Shown here piece after piece: positions 1 to 5,731 of a stretch of 5,792 nucleotides of DNA (position 1 is its first letter; every line of letters starts with the position of its first letter). The stretch is from an uncultured Ruminococcus sp. (GTDB taxonomy: Bacteria > Bacillota_A > Clostridia > Oscillospirales > Ruminococcaceae). The DNA lies in assembly GCA_937880065.1 (NCBI GenBank), contig CALFMA010000109.1, forward strand, positions 1 through 5,792, written 5' to 3'. A program made the translations under genes and the position numbers. The notes under the pieces are model-generated. The model saw only the letters and a program-made list of their open reading frames with translations. It was not told where the DNA came from and searched no databases.

Positions 1-1131
1 GCATCACAGGGAAATAAAAAAGCAGCCAAGGCATTGAAACTTGCTAATCGCTTTGATGACGTTCTCACGGCGGTGCTTATCGGCAACAATATCGTAAACA
101 TCGGTACTTCATCAGTTGCAACTGTTATTTTCTGCGATTTCTTCGGTGACAGCGGTGCGGCAATTTCAACAGTTGTCATAACTGTTCTTGTACTTATATT
201 CTGTGAGGTTCTGCCAAAATCCTACGCTAAGAAAAATGCTGAGAAAATTGCACTTATGTTTGCAGCTCCGCTTTCATTTCTTGTATTTATTTTCAAGCCC
301 TTTGTGCTGGCACTCAACAAAATGTCCTCATTGTTCAAGGGCGACGAATCACCTACGGTTACAGAGGATGAGCTGAAGTATATGATTGACGAAATTGAGG
401 AGGAGGGCGTTATCGAGGAGCAGGAAAGCGAACTGATGAAAAATGCCCTTGATTTTGACGATATAACTGTAAATGAAATACTTATCCCAAGAGTTAAGGT
501 AGTAGGTGCTGAAATCTGCCAGTCTGTTGAGGAAATCAAGGAGATTTTCAATACAGAAATGTATTCAAGACTGCCAATCTATGAAAAGAGCCTTGATAAT
601 ATCCTCGGAATTATCACAAATAAGACTTTTTTCAAAATGCTTGGAGAGGGAAAAAGCGATATAAGCGAAATTATTCAGGAAGTTCCTCACATAGCCGATA
701 CAAATCTCATAAGCGAGGCAATGCGTTTTATGCAGAAAGCGAAAGTGCATCTTGCAGTTGTTACCGACCAATACGGCGGTACAAAGGGTATTGTAACTCT
801 TGAAGATATTATTGAGGAACTTGTAGGCGAAATTTACGACGAGGAAGATGAAATCGTAACAAATATTCGTGAACTCGGTGATAAGAGATACGAGGTTCTC
901 GGTGATACAAATATTTATGAATTTGCCGAATTACTGGGAATTCCCGAAGATGAATTTGATACGGAATATACTACAGTCGGCGGCTGGGTAACTGATATTA
1001 TGGGGCATATCCCCGAAAAGGGCGAAAAGGTTGAAACGGGAAGATTTTCAATTTCAGCCGTTGCCGCTGATGAAATTAAGGTTGATAAACTTATAATTGA
1101 AGTTATAAACGAGCCAAAAAATGATGAATAA
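1..1131 (+). CDS. CNNM/CBS/CorC_HlyC-domain membrane protein (Mg/Co efflux type), 5'-truncated by window edge
   Basis: Multi-domain membrane protein of the 'hemolysin C / CorC' group; characterised relatives (MpfA-type, eukaryotic CNNM) act in divalent cation efflux, mainly magnesium. The frame is open from base 1, so the TTG at 34 is internal and not the start; relatives suggest roughly 40-60 N-terminal residues, including the first membrane helix, lie outside the window. Counting from base 1 (376 residues seen): DUF21/CNNM membrane domain up to about residue 115, with the conserved GNNIVNI and a CEVLPKS stretch (family G/C-E-V-x-P-K), then an acidic linker rich in E; CBS pair at about 155-283, containing SRLPIY and DQYGGTKGIVTLED; CorC_HlyC C-terminal domain at about 286-372, with TVGGW. 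The CBS pair usually binds adenine nucleotides (family knowledge). It ends in TAA and is followed at once by a strong terminator. No frameshift is seen. Family assignment is firm; the exact ion is not. Confidence 0.93.
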   Translation, partial: ASQGNKKAAKALKLANRFDDVLTAVLIGNNIVNIGTSSVATVIFCDFFGDSGAAISTVVITVLVLIFCEVLPKSYAKKNAEKIALMFAAPLSFLVFIFKPFVLALNKMSSLFKGDESPTVTEDELKYMIDEIEEEGVIEEQESELMKNALDFDDITVNEILIPRVKVVGAEICQSVEEIKEIFNTEMYSRLPIYEKSLDNILGIITNKTFFKMLGEGKSDISEIIQEVPHIADTNLISEAMRFMQKAKVHLAVVTDQYGGTKGIVTLEDIIEELVGEIYDEEDEIVTNIRELGDKRYEVLGDTNIYEFAELLGIPEDEFDTEYTTVGGWVTDIMGHIPEKGEKVETGRFSISAVAADEIKVDKLIIEVINEPKNDE

Positions 1132-1137
1132 AAAAAA

Positions 1138-1171
1138 CCTGTCAAAGCGGAACTGCTCTGACAGGTTTTTT
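1138..1171. terminator. Bidirectional intrinsic terminator between convergent genes
   Basis: An 11-position stem (1138-1148 with 1155-1165; one A-C mismatch at 1145/1158) closes a 6-nt loop. It is followed by six T on the plus strand (1166-1171) and preceded by seven A (1131-1137), which read as a T run on the minus strand. It can therefore stop both the cation-efflux gene arriving from the left and the CPBP gene arriving from the right. It lies in the 41-nt gap between the two stop codons. Confidence 0.92.
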
Positions 1172-1172
1172 G

Positions 1173-2120
1173 CTAATCTGTTGTATTTTCATTGTTTTTT
1201 TTAATCTTGATTATAACGGGAATGCAGGCGATAATGAGGGTAATTGTTGTAAATATACTGCCCTCAACTCCGAAGTTGCCGCCTGTGAGGAAACTATTTT
1301 GCGATACCTGAACGGTGCGGAATATTGATTCGGTATCGCCTGTTCCGCTGACGCTAATGCCGTAGAAACAGCCTTGTGTAAAATTCCATATGGAGTGAAT
1401 TGCCGATGCTCCCCATATATCGTCAAATGCAATCATATAAAGTCCTGCAAATACGCCGAAAAGCGTGAGATTGAAAAATACAAAAAGGTTAAATCCGGGG
1501 TTGAGAATATGTGCAAGGGAAAATGCCGCCGAGCTTACAATTACCGCAAGCCACGGATTATTTTTTCCGCCGATACTGTTCATGAGATAGCCACGGAAAA
1601 TAAATTCCTCACTCATACCCTGTATCAGAAATCCCACAGCCATAATGGCGATAATCGCCATATTAGGTGATTTGCAAAGGCTCATTTCCGTTGCTCCGAA
1701 AAGAGTTGATGTAAGTGCCGCAAGGGAAATCATTGCAAATCCCACAAGAAGTCCTTGGAGATAGTGAATACCTGCCTTTTTCTTTCGAATACCCATTGAA
1801 GTGAGATGACGTGCCTCAACAAATCGGCAGTAAATCATGCTTATGAGAGTTCCGAAAATAGTACAGATAAGGGTGGGAATAAAATATTTCGGCTTCATCA
1901 TAATTTCTGTGGATATTTCCATAGCACGGTTTATATTCACATTTCCCTCGGACATAATAGCTTGCTGCAATTCGGGATATGACATAATCGTGGGGATAAG
2001 GGACTCCGCCAGCTGAATTATCAATAACATAAAAAAGAATATTATAGTAGTGATTAAAATATTTTTTGAAGCCGTTGATTTTTTCGACTCCTCAAACATT
2101 CCGCAGTTTAATTTTATCAT
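1173..2120 (-). CDS. CPBP family intramembrane glutamic/metallo-endopeptidase (CAAX protease / Abi-like)
   Basis: A 315-residue polytopic membrane protein. All three CPBP (Rce1-like) motifs are present in order: E171-E172-x3-R176 (EEFIFR), F200-x3-H204 (FSLAH) and H242-x3-N246 (HSIWN), so the predicted active site is complete. Hydrophobic stretches are visible near residues 20-46, 80-98, 121-142, 155-168, 190-203, 212-232 and 285-303, with basic ends (KKNNENTTD tail). Bacterial members include bacteriocin-maturation or immunity proteins and many of unknown role; the substrate cannot be told from sequence. Start choice: ATG at 2120 has GGAGGT (2125-2130) five bases upstream. No bacteriocin precursor or exporter gene is adjacent, so an immunity role has no support from context. 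It is transcribed alone from the promoter at 2149-2177 and ends at the shared terminator at 1138-1171. Confidence 0.9.
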   Translation of the reverse strand: MIKLNCGMFEESKKSTASKNILITTIIFFFMLLIIQLAESLIPTIMSYPELQQAIMSEGNVNINRAMEISTEIMMKPKYFIPTLICTIFGTLISMIYCRFVEARHLTSMGIRKKKAGIHYLQGLLVGFAMISLAALTSTLFGATEMSLCKSPNMAIIAIMAVGFLIQGMSEEFIFRGYLMNSIGGKNNPWLAVIVSSAAFSLAHILNPGFNLFVFFNLTLFGVFAGLYMIAFDDIWGASAIHSIWNFTQGCFYGISVSGTGDTESIFRTVQVSQNSFLTGGNFGVEGSIFTTITLIIACIPVIIKIKKNNENTTD

Positions 2121-2148
2121 AATTACCTCCGCTAAATTTTATACAATT

Positions 2149-2177
2149 ATTATATAGTATATCTTAAATTTTGTCAA
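2149..2177 (-). promoter_or_regulatory. Sigma-A-type promoter of the CPBP protease gene
   Basis: Read on the minus strand, TTGACA (2172-2177), a 17-bp spacer and TATAAT (2149-2154) match the consensus at every position. The expected transcript start is near 2142, about 22 nt before the ATG, with the ribosome binding site in between. A- and T-rich sequence lies just upstream of the -35 box (2181-2195). The downstream gene and spacing fit well. Confidence 0.85.
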
Positions 2178-2210
2178 GTGAAAATACTTTTATATAACCG
2201 ATTTTATCCC

Positions 2211-2239
2211 TTGACATAGCCGAATTTATAAGGTATAAT
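2211..2239 (+). promoter_or_regulatory. Sigma-A-type promoter of the GH18-dockerin gene
   Basis: TTGACA (2211-2216), a 17-bp spacer and TATAAT (2234-2239) match the consensus exactly. The expected start site near 2246 gives a short leader of about 23 nt. It is placed back to back with the CPBP promoter: the two -35 boxes are 33 bp apart and do not overlap. No obvious operator or catabolite-type palindrome is seen between them, so the gene may be expressed at a high basal level. Confidence 0.85.
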
Positions 2240-2253
2240 TGGGGTATAAAGCT

Positions 2254-2260
2254 AAAGGAG
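2254..2260 (+). promoter_or_regulatory. Ribosome binding site fixing the GH18 start
   Basis: AAAGGAG ends 8 nt before the ATG at 2269. This decides the start: an upstream in-frame TTG at 2239 overlaps the last base of the -10 box, so it cannot be in the mRNA. The ATG start also puts the signal peptide at the very N-terminus. Confidence 0.85.
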
Positions 2261-2268
2261 CTGATTAT

Positions 2269-3777
2269 ATGAAAATAACGAAAATTTTATCCGTGATTGT
2301 TTCCGCTGTGATGCTTATTCCGCAGACTTTTTCTGCCAATGCCGAGGGCGGAAATGTGGTTCATCTTTACGAGGGAGAGGCATCGGCGGAGGCATGGACC
2401 TGCCCTTTGACAATTCCTGTTCCCGATACGAGTATTTATGCCGAGGGCAATACAATTGCGGTGAAATGCGATTGTGATGACCCGCCGTATTTCGTGCTAA
2501 GCTCCAATAGCGGCGGCGAAGAATGGGCAAGCTTGCTTCCCGACGGTGCAGGCAGCGATACATATTATTATTCCTATGAGGCAATGACAGACGCTTTTGG
2601 TGAGGATTATTCCCTCCTTGACTATATTTCGATTATGGCAGGAAATTCCTCTGTGACTGTCTATTCCATTGATATGATTATGGGAGAAATTCCCGAAAAT
2701 CCCGAGGACAGCGGCAGGGAGCATATTACAAGGGTTGTGGGTTATCTTCCCGATTGGGAGTATACAGCATACGGCAAGCTTGATTTCGGAGCATTGACTC
2801 ATCTGAATATTGCCTTTGTAAATCCCGACAGCAGCGGAAATTTATCCTGCTACATACCCGATATTGAGATGAAAAATATTGTTAATAAGGCTCATTCCAA
2901 TGATGTAAAAGTTTTTGCGGCACTTGGCGGCGGAGGCGGCTGTGACGGTTATTTGCCGCTTCTTGATACCCCTGAGGAAATGGCAGATTTCAACGAGAAA
3001 ATTATGGCATACTGCGAAAAATTTGACCTTGACGGAATTGACCTTGATATTGAATTGGGTTCATCAAATGAGGTGTGGAATTACTATGCCGACTGGGTAT
3101 CGTCACTCCGTGTTCTCTGCGATGAACGTGGATATGAAATGTCAACGGCTACGGCTCAATGGGTGGCTGTAAAGGTTTCTCCCGATACCTTTGAATTGTT
3201 CGATTTTCTCAATGTTATGGCATATGACAATGACGGCGATGAAAGTTCCCATTGCGATATGGATTTTACAAATGAATGTCTGAAATATTTCAATGTGCAG
3301 AAAAAAGTTCCAAAGGATAAGCTTGTTCTTGGCGTTCCGTTTTACGGCAGAGGTTATACTTCTGACGGCAAGCTTGACTGGAATTCATATGTGCCGTTTG
3401 CGGAACTGATTGAAATTGACAAGGAAAATTACAACAGGGATTTATACGGCGATGTGGCATATAACGGAGCGGTTACAATGGCTGAAAAGTGCGATATAGC
3501 TAAGAATTACGGCGGAATTATGATATGGGAGCTTTCACAGGATGCGGCAGGGGAGTACTCTCTGCTGGCACTTATTAAGGATAAGCTTTCGGTTGCGGCT
3601 GCGGTTGCGGGAGATGTAAATGCAGACGGTGAATTTTCAATTGCCGATGCAGTAATGCTTGAAAAGTGGCTTTTAGGCAAGGGCGAACTGACCGATTGGC
3701 AGGCAGGAGATTTATGCAAAGACAGCAGAATTGACGTGTTTGATTTATGTCTTATGCGTGAAAAGTTAATAGCTTAA
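2269..3777 (+). CDS. Secreted GH18 family glycoside hydrolase (chitinase / endo-beta-N-acetylglucosaminidase type) with C-terminal type I dockerin
   Basis: A 502-residue exported enzyme. Residues 1-25 form a signal peptide (MKITK, hydrophobic core, likely cleavage after A-N-A25). Residues about 29-140 form a beta-rich module that I do not recognise, perhaps carbohydrate-binding, followed by a short polar linker (about 142-152). The GH18 barrel spans about 154-440: VVGYLPDW (156-163), ALGG (218-221) in place of the usual SxGG, the complete catalytic DxxDxDxE at D255-D258-D260-E262, MAYD (317-320), GVPFYGR (355-361) and GGIMIWELSQD (415-425). E262 is the predicted acid; the family uses substrate-assisted retaining cleavage of beta-1,4 bonds at N-acetylglucosamine. 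Residues 448-502 are a dockerin with two calcium loops (D449-N451-D453-S457-D460 and D481-C483-D485-D489-D492), so the enzyme should dock to a cohesin on a scaffoldin or the cell surface. Chitin, N-glycan or peptidoglycan is each possible as substrate. Monocistronic, with its own promoter and terminator. Confidence 0.93.
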   Translation: MKITKILSVIVSAVMLIPQTFSANAEGGNVVHLYEGEASAEAWTCPLTIPVPDTSIYAEGNTIAVKCDCDDPPYFVLSSNSGGEEWASLLPDGAGSDTYYYSYEAMTDAFGEDYSLLDYISIMAGNSSVTVYSIDMIMGEIPENPEDSGREHITRVVGYLPDWEYTAYGKLDFGALTHLNIAFVNPDSSGNLSCYIPDIEMKNIVNKAHSNDVKVFAALGGGGGCDGYLPLLDTPEEMADFNEKIMAYCEKFDLDGIDLDIELGSSNEVWNYYADWVSSLRVLCDERGYEMSTATAQWVAVKVSPDTFELFDFLNVMAYDNDGDESSHCDMDFTNECLKYFNVQKKVPKDKLVLGVPFYGRGYTSDGKLDWNSYVPFAELIEIDKENYNRDLYGDVAYNGAVTMAEKCDIAKNYGGIMIWELSQDAAGEYSLLALIKDKLSVAAAVAGDVNADGEFSIADAVMLEKWLLGKGELTDWQAGDLCKDSRIDVFDLCLMREKLIA

Positions 3778-3791
3778 CAGCATAAAAAATA

Positions 3792-3830
3792 CCGCACAGA
3801 GCAGAAAATGCTTTGTGCGGTTGACTTTTA
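3792..3830. terminator. Bidirectional intrinsic terminator between GH18 and DUF1292 genes
   Basis: An 11-bp stem (3792-3802 with 3810-3820, one G-T wobble) closes a 7-nt A-rich loop. On the minus strand it is followed by a run of six T (the A run at 3784-3789), a strong terminator for the DUF1292 transcript. On the plus strand the tail (TTGACTTTTA) is weaker but T-rich, and it runs into the stop codon of the convergent gene at 3828-3830. The GH18 stop lies 14 nt before the stem. Confidence 0.88.
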
Positions 3831-4139
3831 TTCGAATTCGTATTCGCCCTTGTAGTTTTTCTTGAATTCCTCAAATACTTCCATAACCAAAGCCTCGTCC
3901 TCAACGGCTACAAATTCGTCAAATTCGGGGTCTTCGGAGGGTACGAGTTCGAGAATTACAACGCCCTCATCTTCCTCGTCAAAGGGGAGAAGAACTGCAA
4001 ACCAACGCTCTTTGTATTCGAGAGTGTCAAGTACTTCAAAGGAAACTTCCTCGCCGTTTTCATCGGTAAGAGTTATATAGTTTTCGTTTGCCTCGTCTTC
4101 CTCGGGAAGATTTGCATTTTCATTGATAATTTCGCTCAT
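3828..4139 (-). CDS. DUF1292 family protein (YrzB-like), small acidic cytosolic protein
   Basis: A 103-residue, strongly acidic protein with no membrane segment or signal peptide. Residues about 20-97 fit the DUF1292 pattern: YITLTDENGEEVSFEVLDTL, then YKERWFAVLLPFDEEDEG, then VVILELVP and a C-terminal helix VMEVFEEFKKNYKGEYEFE. The function of the family is unknown. In many Firmicutes a DUF1292 gene sits near the Holliday-junction resolvase homologue ruvX (yrrK) and its neighbours (established for B. subtilis yrzB); that context is absent here. Start choice: an ATG at 4157 would add six residues, but it overlaps the AAAGGAG ribosome binding site that serves the ATG at 4139, so 4139 is preferred. 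It lies 49 nt downstream of the lipoprotein gene, with no terminator between, and ends at the terminator at 3792-3820. Confidence 0.88.
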   Translation of the reverse strand: MSEIINENANLPEEDEANENYITLTDENGEEVSFEVLDTLEYKERWFAVLLPFDEEDEGVVILELVPSEDPEFDEFVAVEDEALVMEVFEEFKKNYKGEYEFE

Positions 4140-4147
4140 TTTAAAAG

Positions 4148-4154
4148 CTCCTTT
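4148..4154 (-). promoter_or_regulatory. Ribosome binding site deciding the DUF1292 start
   Basis: On the minus strand AAAGGAG ends 8 nt before ATG 4139. The alternative ATG at 4157-4155 overlaps the first A's of this site and has no good site of its own upstream, so the longer reading is unlikely. Confidence 0.8.
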
Positions 4155-4188
4155 CATATTTCAATAATGCCCGTAATAGCATTTTTCG

Positions 4189-5601
4189 TTAACTTTTTTC
4201 ACTTATCCAGATAGATGTGCGATTCTGGATTCGATTTATACATTCGTCAATAGAAATTTCGTCTGAAAAATATGTCATAACTTCCTCATCAATTACACCT
4301 ACAATAGAATCATCAAGTCTGACTTCCCAACGGTCAATACTGTTCAGATATGATTCAAGGGCATTGCAATCTTCCAATGACGGGAATTCGGTTGTGAAAG
4401 TTTCTCCCTTACTTTCAAATGTTGCAGGGGAATACTTTTTATCAACGGTATTACGTTTGATATTTTCATTTGCTGTATTATTAATGCAGAAACATTGTTG
4501 TGTTGCATATCCGCTTGTGCGGTTAGTAATTGATAATGCGTGTTCTTCCTGCCACTCCGTCATAAAGAATAAACGTATAAATTCCCATGCACCCTGTTGT
4601 TTTTCCTCAGAGGATTTTGCCGAAATTGAAAAACAATCGCTGAAAGAACGTAAATATGCGCCCTCGCCATTTGAACTTGGAAATCCGACAAATGTGGCAT
4701 TGGGGTTGTTACTTCCGAGCTTGTATGGATAAATTCCCATAAATGATGAAATAGAAGCTTCGTTGCAAAACATTGGAGCATTAAAATCAATATCCATTTT
4801 CTCTTGATTTCCATACTCAAATTTGTTACAGAATTCAAGTGCTTTTCTGAAATCATCAGAATCAAAATTAACATTACCGCTTTCAAAATCTACAAATGAA
4901 CTGAGATTTGGTGCAACAAAGGCTCTGTATGCCGCCTCTTTTGTGCGTTCTCCCATAATTGTAGCGTTATCAGGCATTTTCTCCCAATGTGAAAACAGCT
5001 CATCAAAGCTCCAATTTATTTTATTGCCTACATAAGTACTATCGCCTAACATTGTATAAGCGACATAATAGGTAGGTATTGTAAACAAGCATCCGTTCAT
5101 CTCATTTACAGATAAGATATGATTATTCAGAGTTGTGGTGTTGACCTCCGTATCATTCTGCATAAATTCATATAAATCCGTAAATGCACCTTTCTCAATA
5201 AGCCTTCTGTAATTTGCTTCTTCTGAAAAGGATAAACTTGTGACCATATCAATATCGTCCGTATTAATTATATCCTGCATAATTTGAAAATCCTGCAATT
5301 TCAATGCACGAGAAGCAGAATCATCGGACTCATTGTAATAGTCTATAAGTTCTATGCGGTATCCGTTATCCGCTTCATTAAATTTTTTTGCAGCACTTGT
5401 TATATAATCGGCTTTTCCCAGAACAGCAAAGTTTATGACAACATCATCGGTATTTGTTTCTTTTGATGAAATATTATCTGATTTTGCTTTATCCGAACTG
5501 TTTTCAGATGGCACTACTTTATTACATGAAGTAAACATAAGTAATGTGCAAATTCCTAAAAGGAAAGCTTTTATACTTCTATCATTTTTTTGAATGAACA
5601 T
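4189..5601 (-). CDS. Extracellular solute-binding lipoprotein (ABC transporter SBP family 1-like), orphan
   Basis: A 470-residue predicted lipoprotein. Residues 1-26 form a lipoprotein signal (basic N-terminus, FLLGICTLLMFTSC; lipidated Cys would be C26, with F rather than L at -3 of the lipobox). Residues 27-53 are a Ser/Asn/Asp/Lys-rich tether. The rest resembles family 1 (sugar-type) binding proteins: VVINFAVLG at 54-62, ITSAAKKFNEADNGYRIELIDY at 67-88, a D-I-D-M-V segment and FTDLYEFM near 120-150, TIPTYYVAYTML near 175, SISAKSSEEKQQGAWEFIRLFF near 320-345, and IQNRTSIWISEKS at the end. Such proteins capture a ligand outside the membrane and hand it to an ABC permease, but no permease or ATPase gene is next to it. 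The ligand cannot be read from sequence. Start: ATG 5601, with AGGAG (5613-5617) 11 nt upstream, a rather long spacing, and no other in-frame start before the lipobox. Probably co-transcribed with the DUF1292 gene. Confidence 0.88.
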   Translation of the reverse strand: MFIQKNDRSIKAFLLGICTLLMFTSCNKVVPSENSSDKAKSDNISSKETNTDDVVINFAVLGKADYITSAAKKFNEADNGYRIELIDYYNESDDSASRALKLQDFQIMQDIINTDDIDMVTSLSFSEEANYRRLIEKGAFTDLYEFMQNDTEVNTTTLNNHILSVNEMNGCLFTIPTYYVAYTMLGDSTYVGNKINWSFDELFSHWEKMPDNATIMGERTKEAAYRAFVAPNLSSFVDFESGNVNFDSDDFRKALEFCNKFEYGNQEKMDIDFNAPMFCNEASISSFMGIYPYKLGSNNPNATFVGFPSSNGEGAYLRSFSDCFSISAKSSEEKQQGAWEFIRLFFMTEWQEEHALSITNRTSGYATQQCFCINNTANENIKRNTVDKKYSPATFESKGETFTTEFPSLEDCNALESYLNSIDRWEVRLDDSIVGVIDEEVMTYFSDEISIDECINRIQNRTSIWISEKS

Positions 5602-5625
5602 AAAATCTTCAGCTCCTATAGTTTA

Positions 5626-5654
5626 ATTATACACTTTCACATCTGTTTTGTCAA
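5626..5654 (-). promoter_or_regulatory. Sigma-A-type promoter of the solute-binding lipoprotein gene
   Basis: On the minus strand, TTGACA (5649-5654), a 17-bp spacer and TATAAT (5626-5631) match the consensus exactly. The expected start near 5619 gives a leader of under 20 nt before ATG 5601, just long enough to include the AGGAG site. It is the third perfect promoter of this form in the window. Confidence 0.84.
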
Positions 5655-5687
5655 GTGGAAACATCGTAATATGTTGAAAATGTGAAA
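5635..5687. repeat. Inverted repeat TTTCACAT / ATGTGAAA flanking the -35 box of the lipoprotein promoter
   Basis: Perfect 8-bp arms at 5635-5642 and 5680-5687, 37 nt apart (centre to centre 45 nt, a little over four helical turns). The left arm lies inside the promoter spacer and the right arm upstream of the -35 box, an arrangement compatible with a pair of regulator sites or a loop. A related GTGGAAA lies between them at 5655-5661. The repeat is visible; a regulatory role is inference and chance is possible in AT-rich DNA. Confidence 0.35.
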
Positions 5688-5702
5688 TTTCCGCACAGCC
5701 TA

Positions 5703-5731
5703 TTGCAAAATAAATTCGGATATGATATAAT
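5703..5731 (+). promoter_or_regulatory. Extended -10 promoter reading rightward out of the window
   Basis: TTGCAA (5703-5708), a 17-bp spacer and TATAAT (5726-5731) preceded by TG one base upstream (TGATATAAT, 5723-5731) make a good extended -10 sigma-A promoter. The transcript would begin near 5738 and continue past the right edge. It is divergent from the lipoprotein promoter, with 48 bp between the two -35 boxes. The gene it serves is outside the window. Confidence 0.65.

Noticed and set aside
34..36. TTG as start of the CBS/CorC gene
   Set aside because: The frame is open back to base 1 and residues before it match the family (ASQGNKKAAKALKLANRF), so the true start is left of the window.
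1374..1670. 98-codon open frame on the plus strand
   Set aside because: It lies wholly inside the CPBP gene on the opposite strand, has no ribosome binding site of note and no recognisable domain; a shadow frame.
2239..2241. TTG as an upstream start of the GH18 protein
   Set aside because: It overlaps the last base of the TATAAT -10 box and precedes the transcript start; the ATG at 2269 has a good ribosome binding site and begins the signal peptide.
2121..2268. Search for a riboswitch or small RNA in the divergent intergenic region
   Set aside because: Both predicted leaders are under 30 nt and the space is filled by the two promoters; no structured element is visible.
4155..4157. ATG giving a six-residue longer DUF1292 protein
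   Set aside because: The codon overlaps the ribosome binding site used by the ATG at 4139.
4165..4182. Small AATGC/GCATT hairpin between the lipoprotein and DUF1292 genes
   Set aside because: A five-bp stem with no following T run; not an intrinsic terminator.
4160..4192. Possible separate promoter for DUF1292 (TTAACG, 17-bp spacer, CATTAT on the minus strand)
   Set aside because: Only four of six matches in each box, overlapping the stop codon of the upstream gene; far weaker than the three perfect promoters in the window.
4217..4732. 171-codon open frame on the plus strand
   Set aside because: It is antisense to the solute-binding lipoprotein, whose domain pattern is clear; the antisense translation looks like no known family.
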